NCBI GenBank assembly: GCA_014380615.1
Contig: JACMJM010000017.1
Location: 49,017-113,016, forward strand
From: Sphingobacteriaceae bacterium
Lineage (GTDB): Bacteria; Bacteroidota; Bacteroidia; Sphingobacteriales; Sphingobacteriaceae
Length of the DNA stretch: 64,000 nt
Direction of reading: 5' to 3'
A program made the translations under genes and the position numbers. The notes under the pieces are model-generated. The model saw only the letters and a list, made by a program, of their open reading frames with translations. It searched no databases and was not told the DNA's origin. Shown in pieces: positions 56,420 to 64,000 of the stretch; position 1 is the first letter of the stretch; each line of letters opens with the position of its first letter.

Positions 56420-57151
56420 ATGTTTAGAGGAGTAAAGAAAATATACCGACGTAGTATTGCTGGAGTGATGCTTTTTACAGCAGAAACACTTTTAACCGTT
56501 TTTCTTTTTCTCACATCGTTAATCGCCTTTATCGCTATCGCCAAATATGTTTTTTGGGATGATAAAGAACATTTTGATCAGGTTGTTTTTCAGCTTCTTA
56601 GCCCTTATATAAGGGAAGGTGTTACCACCGTAATGCACTTATTAAGCGTGATCGGAAATTATCAGGTAATGATTGCCGCTAATCTTTTACTGATTTGCTA
56701 TTTCCTTTTTATCCGAAAGCACAGATGGTATTCGATTAAAATTCCGGCCATTTCACTCAGTAGTTTATTGTTAATGTCGGTGCTTAAGATGATATTTAAC
56801 CGCCCCAGGCCATTAATTCCGTTAATGGAACCTGCCAGAGGCTTAAGTTTTCCAAGCGGACATGCTATGATGAGCGCCACGTTTTTTGGCTTGATTATCT
56901 ATTTTATCTACAGGCAAAACCTTAATCCGAAAATTAAAACGCTTTTAATTTCTTTCCTTGTTGTATTTATTTTATCAATTGGCCTAAGCCGGATTTATCT
57001 TCGGGTTCATTACGCCAGCGATGTAATAGCTGGTTTATGTATGGGAGTAATCTGGCTTACCATCGCTATAAATGTTTTAAACCGGATTGAATTATATAGT
57101 AAAAAAGAGATTCATCCGGCTATAGAGCAGGCAGGAGAGATTGCTAAATGA
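56420..57151 (+). CDS. PAP2-superfamily membrane phosphatase
   Basis: I start it at ATG 56420. This 243-residue membrane protein has six or so helices and the three acid-phosphatase motifs: KMIFNRPRP, SFPSGHAM and SRIYLRVHYASD. It dephosphorylates a lipid such as undecaprenyl pyrophosphate or phosphatidic acid at the outer face of the inner membrane. The next gene overlaps its stop by four bases (ATGA), so both are translated together. Confidence 0.9.
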   Translation: MFRGVKKIYRRSIAGVMLFTAETLLTVFLFLTSLIAFIAIAKYVFWDDKEHFDQVVFQLLSPYIREGVTTVMHLLSVIGNYQVMIAANLLLICYFLFIRKHRWYSIKIPAISLSSLLLMSVLKMIFNRPRPLIPLMEPARGLSFPSGHAMMSATFFGLIIYFIYRQNLNPKIKTLLISFLVVFILSIGLSRIYLRVHYASDVIAGLCMGVIWLTIAINVLNRIELYSKKEIHPAIEQAGEIAK

Positions 57152-57393
57152 ATTTTATTTTTGCAGCAAAAAATGTTTCTATGCCCGAAATTCCTTTACT
57201 TATTTTTGCTTTAGGAATATTGTTATCTCCACAAATTATCGCCGGGTTGCTTGCTAAAAATCAGGGGCGAAAATTTTGGTTCTGGTTTCTGATCTCTTTT
57301 TTGATCCCGGTAATATCCATCATAATTCTACTTTGTATTGAAGATAAAAATCCCGATAAAAGAATTCAACTAGCGGATCACGTAAAGAGGTAA
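57148..57393 (+). CDS. Small membrane protein coupled to the PAP2 gene
   Basis: 81 residues with two hydrophobic helices (about 15-35 and 44-63) and a polar tail. No family was recognised, but the central GRKFWFWFLISFLIP is a typical inner-membrane hairpin. The four-base overlap with the PAP2 gene supports a shared role, perhaps as an accessory subunit (inference). Confidence 0.65.
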   Translation: MNFIFAAKNVSMPEIPLLIFALGILLSPQIIAGLLAKNQGRKFWFWFLISFLIPVISIIILLCIEDKNPDKRIQLADHVKR

Positions 57394-57473
57394 TATGTTT
57401 ATTTATTTAGGGTAGAAAAGGTTTAAAGTATAACTTTCACATACAAATCTTTAAGCCCGAAAAATCTATTTCA

Positions 57474-57481
57474 TACCTTTG
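57474..57481 (+). promoter_or_regulatory. -7 box close to the start of the UbiD-type gene
   Basis: TACCTTTG fits TAnnTTTG and ends five bases before ATG 57487. Confidence 0.45.
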
Positions 57482-57486
57482 CTTTG

Positions 57487-59325
57487 ATGGGATATAATAG
57501 TTTAGCAGCCTGTGTTACAGATCTCGAGAAGCATGGTCACCTTGTACGTATTAAAGAAGAGGTTGATCCGCATCTCGAAATGGCGGCCATACACTTAAGA
57601 GTGTATGAAAATCAGGGGCCGGCCCTGCTTTTTGAAAACATCAAGGGAAGTAAATTCCCTGCAGTATCGAATTTGTTCGGAACATTAGATCGTTCGCGAT
57701 TTCTTTTTAGGGATACGCTTGAGAAGATCAAGGTGTTGGTTGATTTGAAATCTGATCCTGTTAAGGCCGCCAAAAATCCTTTTAAATACCTAAATGTTGC
57801 GCTAACTGCGTTTTCGGCATTGCCCATGCAAGGGCGTTGGAAGGCACCCATTCTTTTCGGAAAAACAGCGATATCCGAGTTGCCTCAGATTGTAAACTGG
57901 CCCAACGACGGCGGACCATTTGTAACCATGCCGCAGGTTTACACAGAAGATAGTGATAAGCCAGGGGTAATGAACTCAAATCTTGGAATGTACCGGATTC
58001 AGCTAAGCGGAAATGATTATGTACCCGATAAAGAAATCGGCCTGCATTACCAGTTGCATAGAGGAATCGGTGTTCATCAGTCGAAAGCAAATGCGAAGGG
58101 GCAGCCGCTAAAGGTGAGCATTTTCGTTGGTGGGCCGCCATCTCACCCTTTGGCAGCTGTAATGCCCCTGCCTGAAGGCTTATCAGAACTAACTTTTGGC
58201 GGAGCATTAGGAAACCGGCGTTTCAGATACTTTTACGACCAGGAAGGTTTTTGTATTTCTACAGACGCCGATTTTGTTATTACAGGTACCGTTTATCCTA
58301 ACGAAAATAAACCTGAAGGCCCTTTTGGTGACCATCTCGGATATTATAGTTTAACGCATCCTTTCCCTTTAATGAAGGTTCATAATGTATATCATCGTAA
58401 AAATCCAATCTGGTCATTCACGGTGGTAGGCAGGCCGCCACAAGAGGACACTAGTTTTGGAGCGCTGATACATGAGATTACGGGATCTGCCATACCCAAA
58501 GAAATTAATGGATTGCATGAAGTAAACGCGGTAGATGCAGCAGGTGTACATCCTCTTTTATTCGCTATCGGAAGCGAACGTTATACTCCGTATTTATCAG
58601 GCAGGAAGCCGCAGGAGATTCTGACTATCGCCAACCATATTTTAGGAAAGAATCAATTAAGCCTGGCCAAATACCTTTTTATCGCAGCAAAAGAAGATAA
58701 TCAGGATCTTCATACTCACGATATTGAGGGTTTTTTGATGCACGTTCTGGAGCGTATTGATCTCAGCCGTGATCTGCATTTTTATACCAAAACCACTATC
58801 GATACTCTGGACTATACCGGTGGCGATTTAAACACCGGCTCAAAAGTAGTTTTTGCTGCAGCAGGTGAGATAAAAAGGGAGCTTCTGAAAGAATTACCAG
58901 CCGTTTTCGGCCTTCCACGGCCATTTAACAATTATAAGTTGGCACTTCCGGGTGTTTTGGCAGTAGAAGCTCCGGCATACGTCTCTCCGGAAGAAACCGA
59001 AGCGCAGATTGAGATTTTAAATAAGCATCTCAAATCTCACGACAATAATAACATTCCCCTGATGATTTTATGCGATAACGCCGCATTCACCGCCGAAACA
59101 ATCAATAACCTGGTGTGGGTTACGTTTACAAGGAGCAATCCTTCGCATGATATTTACGGGATAAACAGCTTTACAGAAAACAAGCACTGGGGCTGCCGGG
59201 GGCCGTTAATAATTGACGCCCGCAAAAAGCCTCATCACGCGCCCGAACTGATAAAAGATCCGGAAGTTGAGCGGAGAATTGAACGATTTGCGGTGAAAGG
59301 AGCCTCGCTTCATGGCTTAATTTGA
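57487..59325 (+). CDS. UbiD-family decarboxylase
   Basis: A 612-residue member of the UbiD family, which uses prenylated FMN to decarboxylate aromatic or unsaturated acids. The long form (about 610) is the one annotated as menaquinone-pathway decarboxylase in Bacteroidota. Conserved segments are RRFRYFYDQEGF-like GNRRFRYFYDQEG, KPEGPFGDHLGYYS with the acidic catalytic residue, and WGCRGPLIIDARKKPHH. ATG 57487 is preferred over TTG 57484. Substrate (quinone precursor) is inferred from family only, and the UbiX partner is not in the window. Confidence 0.88.
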   Translation: MGYNSLAACVTDLEKHGHLVRIKEEVDPHLEMAAIHLRVYENQGPALLFENIKGSKFPAVSNLFGTLDRSRFLFRDTLEKIKVLVDLKSDPVKAAKNPFKYLNVALTAFSALPMQGRWKAPILFGKTAISELPQIVNWPNDGGPFVTMPQVYTEDSDKPGVMNSNLGMYRIQLSGNDYVPDKEIGLHYQLHRGIGVHQSKANAKGQPLKVSIFVGGPPSHPLAAVMPLPEGLSELTFGGALGNRRFRYFYDQEGFCISTDADFVITGTVYPNENKPEGPFGDHLGYYSLTHPFPLMKVHNVYHRKNPIWSFTVVGRPPQEDTSFGALIHEITGSAIPKEINGLHEVNAVDAAGVHPLLFAIGSERYTPYLSGRKPQEILTIANHILGKNQLSLAKYLFIAAKEDNQDLHTHDIEGFLMHVLERIDLSRDLHFYTKTTIDTLDYTGGDLNTGSKVVFAAAGEIKRELLKELPAVFGLPRPFNNYKLALPGVLAVEAPAYVSPEETEAQIEILNKHLKSHDNNNIPLMILCDNAAFTAETINNLVWVTFTRSNPSHDIYGINSFTENKHWGCRGPLIIDARKKPHHAPELIKDPEVERRIERFAVKGASLHGLI

Positions 59326-59368
59326 GTTAGTTTAAGAAAATTGTCAACTATAGCGCATCATCGCTGTT

Positions 59369-60301
59369 ATGATGCGTATGCGTTTCCCGACTCTCATACT
59401 TCTTTTTTTTCTTTTTGCTTCCTGCCGGGATAAAGAGAAACAGGTGATGAAAACTGAACTGCTTAAAGTGCAGGAAATTGACTATCCATCGGGATCAACC
59501 TTAAATTTTCATAAAGGAAAACTGTATTTGATGGGCGATGATGCCTGTGAGGTATTGATTTTAGATACGGCCTTTAAAGCGATAGGTAAGATTCGTCTTT
59601 TTAATTCAGAAGCTGGGCGCATCGCGAAACCAATAAAGCCGGATATCGAATCATCGGACATTATCGATAAGAAAATCTGGTTGTTAGGCTCGGGAACCAT
59701 AACACCTTACCGCGACAGTATTTTTCAAATAAATCTTTCAGATAAGTACATCAGTAAAACCAGTCTAAAAGTGATTTATGATAAAATAGCCGCCAAGATT
59801 GAAAAGCTTAATATTGAGGGTTTTGCCAAAATTAACGAGCAATTTATTTTGGCTAACCGAAGAAATACATCTGGCGTTAGAAATTATTTTATAAGCTTAC
59901 CTGCAGATTTTTTAGAAAAGCAACAGCAAAGCAATGTGAGAATAATTCCTTTTGTTGCTCCCAGTCCCGATGCAGGCATTTCGGGCTTGACTTTTTACTC
60001 TAAACGGGATATTTTATTCGTTACCTGTTCTGAAGAGTTTTCAAAAAGCACCATCGAAGACGGAGAGATAGGTCAAAGCTATTTAGGAATAATAAGTGAG
60101 GCATCTAAAAAACTTGACGCAGATTCGATATCCACTTTAAACTGGCTTCCGCTGTCGGTTATCAGCCAATCATTCAATAATGTAAAAATAGAATCTGTCG
60201 CCGTGTCCGAAATCAGAAAAGGGCTTCTTGATCTCTACCTTACGGCAGATAACGATAACGGGAAAACGATACTGTTTAAAGTAAGGATGTTTATTAAATA
60301 A
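59369..60301 (+). CDS. Hypothetical lipoprotein, beta-propeller-like
   Basis: A 310-residue lipoprotein with the lipobox LFASC near residue 19. Beta strands with motifs such as LYLMGDDACEVLILDTAFKA and GLTFYSKRDILFVTC suggest a small propeller. Its first ATG (59369) lies inside a perfect 8-bp hairpin (54-76 of line 59341), so start choice is uncertain. No function recognised. Confidence 0.65.
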   Translation: MMRMRFPTLILLFFLFASCRDKEKQVMKTELLKVQEIDYPSGSTLNFHKGKLYLMGDDACEVLILDTAFKAIGKIRLFNSEAGRIAKPIKPDIESSDIIDKKIWLLGSGTITPYRDSIFQINLSDKYISKTSLKVIYDKIAAKIEKLNIEGFAKINEQFILANRRNTSGVRNYFISLPADFLEKQQQSNVRIIPFVAPSPDAGISGLTFYSKRDILFVTCSEEFSKSTIEDGEIGQSYLGIISEASKKLDADSISTLNWLPLSVISQSFNNVKIESVAVSEIRKGLLDLYLTADNDNGKTILFKVRMFIK

Positions 60302-60559
60302 CTATTCCTCTTCGTCTTGATCCTTCTCCGGGTCTTCTTCTTTGTACCCGGTTATTGCCCGGCCAATTTGATTCACTTCGTCGTTTTCGGTAAATAAGGG
60401 TAAATCGGTTTCTTCATCCAGCTTTAGCCAATGTTCATCCGTATCTTTTTGAATTTTAAGGTATTCAACACCCTCTTTAAATATGGTATAGGTTTCATCC
60501 TCTTCAGGGAAAACCGAGTAAATTATTTCTCCCAGTTCAATGTCAAATGGCTCTCGCAT
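60302..60559 (-). CDS. Small acidic protein of unknown function
   Basis: 85 residues, strongly acidic with a terminal EDPEKDQDEEE tail. The first part has alternating strands (IYSVFPEEDETYTIFKEG). It fits a small cytoplasmic protein conserved in Bacteroidota, but I cannot name it. Its stop abuts the lipoprotein stop on the other strand. Confidence 0.6.
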   Translation of the reverse strand: MREPFDIELGEIIYSVFPEEDETYTIFKEGVEYLKIQKDTDEHWLKLDEETDLPLFTENDEVNQIGRAITGYKEEDPEKDQDEEE

Positions 60560-60689
60560 GGGGCAAAGGTATTAAAGATAAAAAATATTTTTGGTGGTAA
60601 TTAAAGCTTTGTGTTCGCTTTTGTAGAACTAAGTTGATGCGGTTCTTCAGAAAAGAATGGTAATATTGTTCTGTTTTAAAACCTAAATC

Positions 60690-61160
60690 ATGAGTTCTAA
60701 TATTTCGGTAGTGCGTAAAATTGCCTGGCTGGCACTTATCCCTCAGTTTCTTTTTGCCATGGTACTTATTTTTGCCTGGCATCGCTTAGGTGTTCCCGAC
60801 CCTCCGTTTTATGGCTTGGTAACTTATCTGCTCATCTCATTTTCTCTGCGCACGTTTATTCCGCACAGCCATAATAAAGGAATGAAGTATGTTAAGCAGG
60901 ATAAATTTGCGGAAGCGATACCCTTATTTGAAAAGAGCTACAACTTTTTTACGCGTAATTCCTGGATCGACAAGTATCGTTACATTACTCTTTTAAGCTC
61001 ATCGGCTATGAGTTACCGCGAAATGTCGTTAACCAATATCGGCTTATGCTATGCCCAGCTTGGTGATACCGGAAAAGCAAAAGAATTTTATTTGAAAACC
61101 CTCCATGTGTTTCCAGACAGCGAGATAGCAAAGAGCGGTTTAAACTTATTAGATGAGTAA
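60690..61160 (+). CDS. Membrane-anchored TPR protein
   Basis: 156 residues. Two hydrophobic helices at the N-terminus (about 12-32 and 40-56) anchor a short TPR domain (about 70-156) with GLCYAQLGDTGKAKEFY. No enzyme motif. The DUF421 gene follows 24 bases later on the same strand and may share its transcript. Confidence 0.78.
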   Translation: MSSNISVVRKIAWLALIPQFLFAMVLIFAWHRLGVPDPPFYGLVTYLLISFSLRTFIPHSHNKGMKYVKQDKFAEAIPLFEKSYNFFTRNSWIDKYRYITLLSSSAMSYREMSLTNIGLCYAQLGDTGKAKEFYLKTLHVFPDSEIAKSGLNLLDE

Positions 61161-61184
61161 ACGTTAATACACTAAAGCACACGA

Positions 61185-61871
61185 ATGCAGGGCATTGAAA
61201 TAAAAAGTTTACTTCTTGGCGATGAACCTCTTAGTTTTCTTCTAGAGGTATTGTTGCGCTCGGTAATTATGTTTTGTTTTATCCTTACCGCGCTCCGTAC
61301 ATCTGGTAAAAGGGGGATAAAACAACTCTCCATTTTTGAATTGGTAATTATTATCGGCTTGGGCTCTGCCGCCGGCGACCCCATGTTTTACAAAGACGTA
61401 GGAATAATTCCTGCTGTGATTGTTTTTATAGTTGTTGTGGGCCTGTATCGTGCCGTAACCTGGTTAAGTGGTAAATATCTTCCGTTTGAGCAATTGATAG
61501 AGGGCAAGCCCATATACCTGATACGCAATGGTAAGTTTTCGATTGAGGATTTTGATAAAGAAGACCTTTCGCAGGATGAATTTTTTGCCGAGCTGCGAAT
61601 TACTAATGTAGAACACCTCGGACAGGTTAGGAATGCCATTATTGAAACCTCGGGGGCTATAAGTTTGCTTTATTATGAGGATAAGGACGTAAAACCAGGT
61701 TTGCCACTTTATCCTGATCTATATCTTAAAAAGAGCGTAGAAATTTATCATCCCGGCCTGCATGCCTGTGCTTACTGTGGAAACACCGAGGAAGTTAATG
61801 AACCTAAAACATGCTCTGTATGCAAGCGCAAGGAGTGGGTTTTAGCGATAAAAACTTTAAGACGCACCTAA
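61185..61871 (+). CDS. DUF421 (YetF/YcaP family) membrane protein
   Basis: 228 residues with three membrane helices (about 20-40, 48-65, 75-92) and the cytoplasmic domain that follows, containing GLGSAAGDPM and FIDPKE-like DEFFAELRITNVE. The C-terminal segment carries a CxxC...CxxC pair (CAYCGN, CSVCKRKEW), a likely zinc ribbon that is not universal in the family. The function of DUF421 proteins is not known. Confidence 0.87.
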   Translation: MQGIEIKSLLLGDEPLSFLLEVLLRSVIMFCFILTALRTSGKRGIKQLSIFELVIIIGLGSAAGDPMFYKDVGIIPAVIVFIVVVGLYRAVTWLSGKYLPFEQLIEGKPIYLIRNGKFSIEDFDKEDLSQDEFFAELRITNVEHLGQVRNAIIETSGAISLLYYEDKDVKPGLPLYPDLYLKKSVEIYHPGLHACAYCGNTEEVNEPKTCSVCKRKEWVLAIKTLRRT

Positions 61872-61919
61872 CAAATCCATTTTTATAAATCATTAAGCCC
61901 GTTTTGGAGTTATAAACTT

Positions 61920-62549
61920 ATGAAATCACAACTTTTTACTATATGCGCTTTAATGCTCTTTGCCTCCTGCGAAGTGAAAGAACAGGCGGATCAGCTTAAA
62001 GCACTCGAGAAATGTACCTACGCGATTGTAACTGCTGATAGCGTTTATATAGCCGGTACCGATGCCAGACAATTAATTTCGAACGGAGGGCTGAATTTAT
62101 TACAAGCCCCACAATTGGCTTTTGCTTATATGCAGCAAAAAATGCCGGTTAAGGCAACACTGCAATTGCAGGTAACAAATAACGGCACAGAGGAGGCCGG
62201 GATAAATAATTTCGAGTATAAGGTTTTTATTAAAGATACAGAGTTGCTTGCGGGCTTCATCGATCAAAAAGTAACCATAGCGCCCAACGGCGGGACGACT
62301 ACGTTGCCGGTAAGGGTCGATAAAGACTTCTATCCCCTGATTTCGAGTCCGGAGAATCAAAAGGCGGTGAGCGAATTTCTTACATCGCAAACCGAGAAGA
62401 GTATGGTGGTAACCTTTAAAATAAAACCCCGCTTTATTATAGGCACGCAGGAAATTGAGTACCCTGACTTTATTGATATCCAGAAGGAGGTTACCAACAC
62501 TACTTTGCTATCTTATCTCAAAAGAGGAAATGGCACCGGGAGTTTCTAA
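61920..62549 (+). CDS. LEA14-like lipoprotein
   Basis: 209 residues with a lipobox ending MLFASC (Cys17). The rest is a beta-sandwich resembling the LEA type 2 domain, with LLQAPQLAFAYMQQKMPV, LQLQVTNNGTEEAGINNFEYKV, and KVTIAPNGGTTTLPV. LEA14 domains are thought to bind proteins or protect membranes on drying. Role here unknown. The WYL regulator follows 36 bases later. Confidence 0.75.
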   Translation: MKSQLFTICALMLFASCEVKEQADQLKALEKCTYAIVTADSVYIAGTDARQLISNGGLNLLQAPQLAFAYMQQKMPVKATLQLQVTNNGTEEAGINNFEYKVFIKDTELLAGFIDQKVTIAPNGGTTTLPVRVDKDFYPLISSPENQKAVSEFLTSQTEKSMVVTFKIKPRFIIGTQEIEYPDFIDIQKEVTNTTLLSYLKRGNGTGSF

Positions 62550-62585
62550 TTCAATTTCTTATCATTACGAAACATTTGTTTTGGA

Positions 62586-63554
62586 ATGAACCGCATCGAT
62601 AGGTTAACGGCAATTTTGATTCAGCTTCAATCGCAGCGGATTGTGAAGGCACAAGAAATAGCCGACCGCTTTGAAATAAGCTTACGCACCGTATATCGCG
62701 ACGTAAAAGCATTGGAAGAAGCCGGAATTCCTGTAATAGGCGAAGCGGGCGTTGGATATTCGTTGGTAGACGGATACCGGTTGCCGCCAGTAATGTTTAC
62801 CAGGGAAGAGGCAGCGGCCTTTCTTACGGCCGAAAAGTTGGTTGAGAAATTAACCGACTCGGCAACAAGCAAGGATTACAAGTCGGCCATGTACAAAATA
62901 AAGGCCGTGCTGCGAAAAGGGGAGAAGGACTATCTGGAAGATATGGATTCTCATATCGAAGTCTTAAAGTCGAGAAAGCAATTGCGAAGTCACTCAGACT
63001 TGAACCTGATTCCCGTCATAATGCGGAGTATCTCGGATAAAAAAGCATTAACCATTCACTATTTTACCCATTATCGTCAGGAGAGTTCGGTAAGATGTAT
63101 TGAGCCCATAGGAGTTTTTTACCTCGACAATTATTGGCACCTCATCGCTTTTTGCAAAATGCGTAATGCTATCAGGGACTTTCGCATGGATAGGATCTCA
63201 AATTTATCTGTAACCGACGACAACTTTAAAAACCAGTACCCTACATTAAAGGAATATCTTAAAAAAGAATGCCACGACAGGGAATTACATGAAGTTGTGA
63301 TACAAGTTGGTAAAAGAATTCACAAATATCTGGATGAGCAGAAATATTATAATGGTTTCGTTTCTGAAAGTGACGAGAAGGAGTATGTGGAAATGAACTT
63401 TTTTACGGCCTCATTGGAGGGCTTTGCCAGATGGTATATGATGTTTGGCGACGAGGCGAAGATAATAAAGCCGGAGAGTTTGAGGGAGAGGATTACGGAG
63501 ATCCTTTCAGGATTTGAAGTTAATTTGCATGCGGGGAAGGTAATGCCTTTTTGA
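62586..63554 (+). CDS. WYL-domain transcriptional regulator (YafY family)
   Basis: A 322-residue regulator. An HTH_11 domain (about 1-60, ADRFEISLRTVYRDVKALE) is followed by a WYL domain (about 140-240, LTIHYFTHYRQESS and FYLDNYWHLIAFCKMR) and a WCX C-terminal region. WYL proteins sense nucleic-acid or nucleotide ligands and often regulate stress or DNA-repair genes. The target is not evident. It may act on its own operon with the LEA14-like gene. Confidence 0.9.
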   Translation: MNRIDRLTAILIQLQSQRIVKAQEIADRFEISLRTVYRDVKALEEAGIPVIGEAGVGYSLVDGYRLPPVMFTREEAAAFLTAEKLVEKLTDSATSKDYKSAMYKIKAVLRKGEKDYLEDMDSHIEVLKSRKQLRSHSDLNLIPVIMRSISDKKALTIHYFTHYRQESSVRCIEPIGVFYLDNYWHLIAFCKMRNAIRDFRMDRISNLSVTDDNFKNQYPTLKEYLKKECHDRELHEVVIQVGKRIHKYLDEQKYYNGFVSESDEKEYVEMNFFTASLEGFARWYMMFGDEAKIIKPESLRERITEILSGFEVNLHAGKVMPF

Positions 63555-63599
63555 TTCGTAGCTTTCAACTCCTCAACAGAATTAAATCCCATCTTCATC

Positions 63600-64000
63600 A
63601 ATACTCACTATATACCATTGTCGTAAGTTGACGTTTTGCCCTCTATGCCGGGCAGGCATCTCACTTTTATTCAATGTGTGTATTGTTTTTTTATGGCTTT
63701 CATGAGCTCCCTCCGGTCGGTTTTCTTGATAAAAAAGTAAGCAAAAAATCAAGAACAAAAATATACTCAGCCGTATTTATTCGTTTTGTTTTTTGTTTTT
63801 TAAGGCTCTCATGAGGGCTTCGCCTTTTTGTTCGTCCCACCGCTCGCGCTTCGGTTACTTGTTGGGTAGAGTGTTAGGTTTTTCTGTCTTTTGTTCCGGC
63901 AGTTGCCCCTCGACCGGAAATGTAAAGCGCCTTTAGCTCCTGGCCTGCGTAGGCATCCAGTCCGGAAAACATGGTTTAATCCTGCCCCGTCGAACTAAGA
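63600..64000. repeat. Gene-free region with repeat-like sequence
   Basis: From 63,555 no convincing gene is seen. Two related blocks (63684-63735 and 63795-63845) share TATGGCT-TCATGAG and AAGGCTCTCATGAG segments. The pair TTCTTGAT (63723) and ATCAAGAA (63748) is a perfect 8-bp dyad flanking an A-rich loop. A minus-strand frame of 32 codons (63972 to 63874) is open, but looks like part of the repeat. Composition is higher in G+C than the flanking gene. Confidence 0.5.

Noticed and set aside
57782..58207. Minus-strand open frame of 141 codons in the UbiD-type gene
   Set aside because: Antisense shadow without a domain; the UbiD frame is certain.

Overview
The window reads as a chromosomal segment of a Bacteroidota bacterium, most likely a Sphingobacteriaceae (Pedobacter-like) genome. 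The reasons are TAnnTTTG -7 boxes before several genes, many surface lipoproteins, an eight-gene his operon with bifunctional hisB and hisIE, a two-component propeller hybrid sensor, and GH97, GH78, DUF2264 and DUF5060 carbohydrate enzymes. No rRNA, tRNA, CRISPR array or phage was recognised.

Layout. 1-9,100: the end of an unknown gene, a cold-shock gene with its own promoter and terminator, a nested inverted-repeat element, a GH97 glycosidase, then a minus-strand group (small membrane protein, lipoprotein, TPR protein, thioredoxin-like protein, S41 peptidase, MmcQ/YjbR protein). 9,183-24,628: one compact plus-strand operon of twelve genes: DeoR-type regulator, fucose/arabinose-isomerase-like enzyme, split transketolase, ribose-type ABC importer with a DUF2291 protein, FGGY kinase, GH78 rhamnosidase, DUF1593 nucleoside-hydrolase-like protein and a DUF5060 glycoside hydrolase. 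Isomerase, kinase and two-subunit transketolase match the logic of the D-apiose (apulose 4-phosphate transketolase) pathway. My reading is an apiose or related branched-sugar utilisation operon fed by plant pectin or glycosides. 24,627-30,832: a dispersed repeat, a TPR protein, a DUF2264 enzyme, a RelE-type toxin-antitoxin pair, a universal stress protein and an NlpC/P60 enzyme.

30,829-39,783: the complete his operon (hisG-D-C-B-H-A-F-IE, then a WD40 gene) on the minus strand. It starts with a previously unlisted 19-residue leader peptide containing six histidines. The operon is peppered with GC-rich palindromes (CCCCTNNAGGGG type). These are translated in frame at the N-termini of HisB and HisH, and they flank a DUF559 nuclease domain fused in frame to HisF.

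39,890-64,000: housekeeping and mixed genes: flavoprotein, RluF-like pseudouridine synthase, a PAS protein broken by a probable one-base frameshift, acyltransferase, a metallophosphoesterase remnant, DUF72, 1-Cys peroxiredoxin behind a perfect dyad, xerD, aroQ, ribD, prmC, a 1426-residue hybrid sensor kinase with a separate CheY-like regulator, Smr protein, PAP2 phosphatase, UbiD-family decarboxylase, lipoproteins, DUF421 protein and a WYL regulator. The last 446 bases hold repeat-like sequence and no convincing gene.

Most interesting items: the putative apiose operon with tandem TTTCG operators, the his leader peptide, the DUF559/palindrome unit in the his operon, and two inverted copies of a small element with terminal inverted repeats (24,627 and 47,790).
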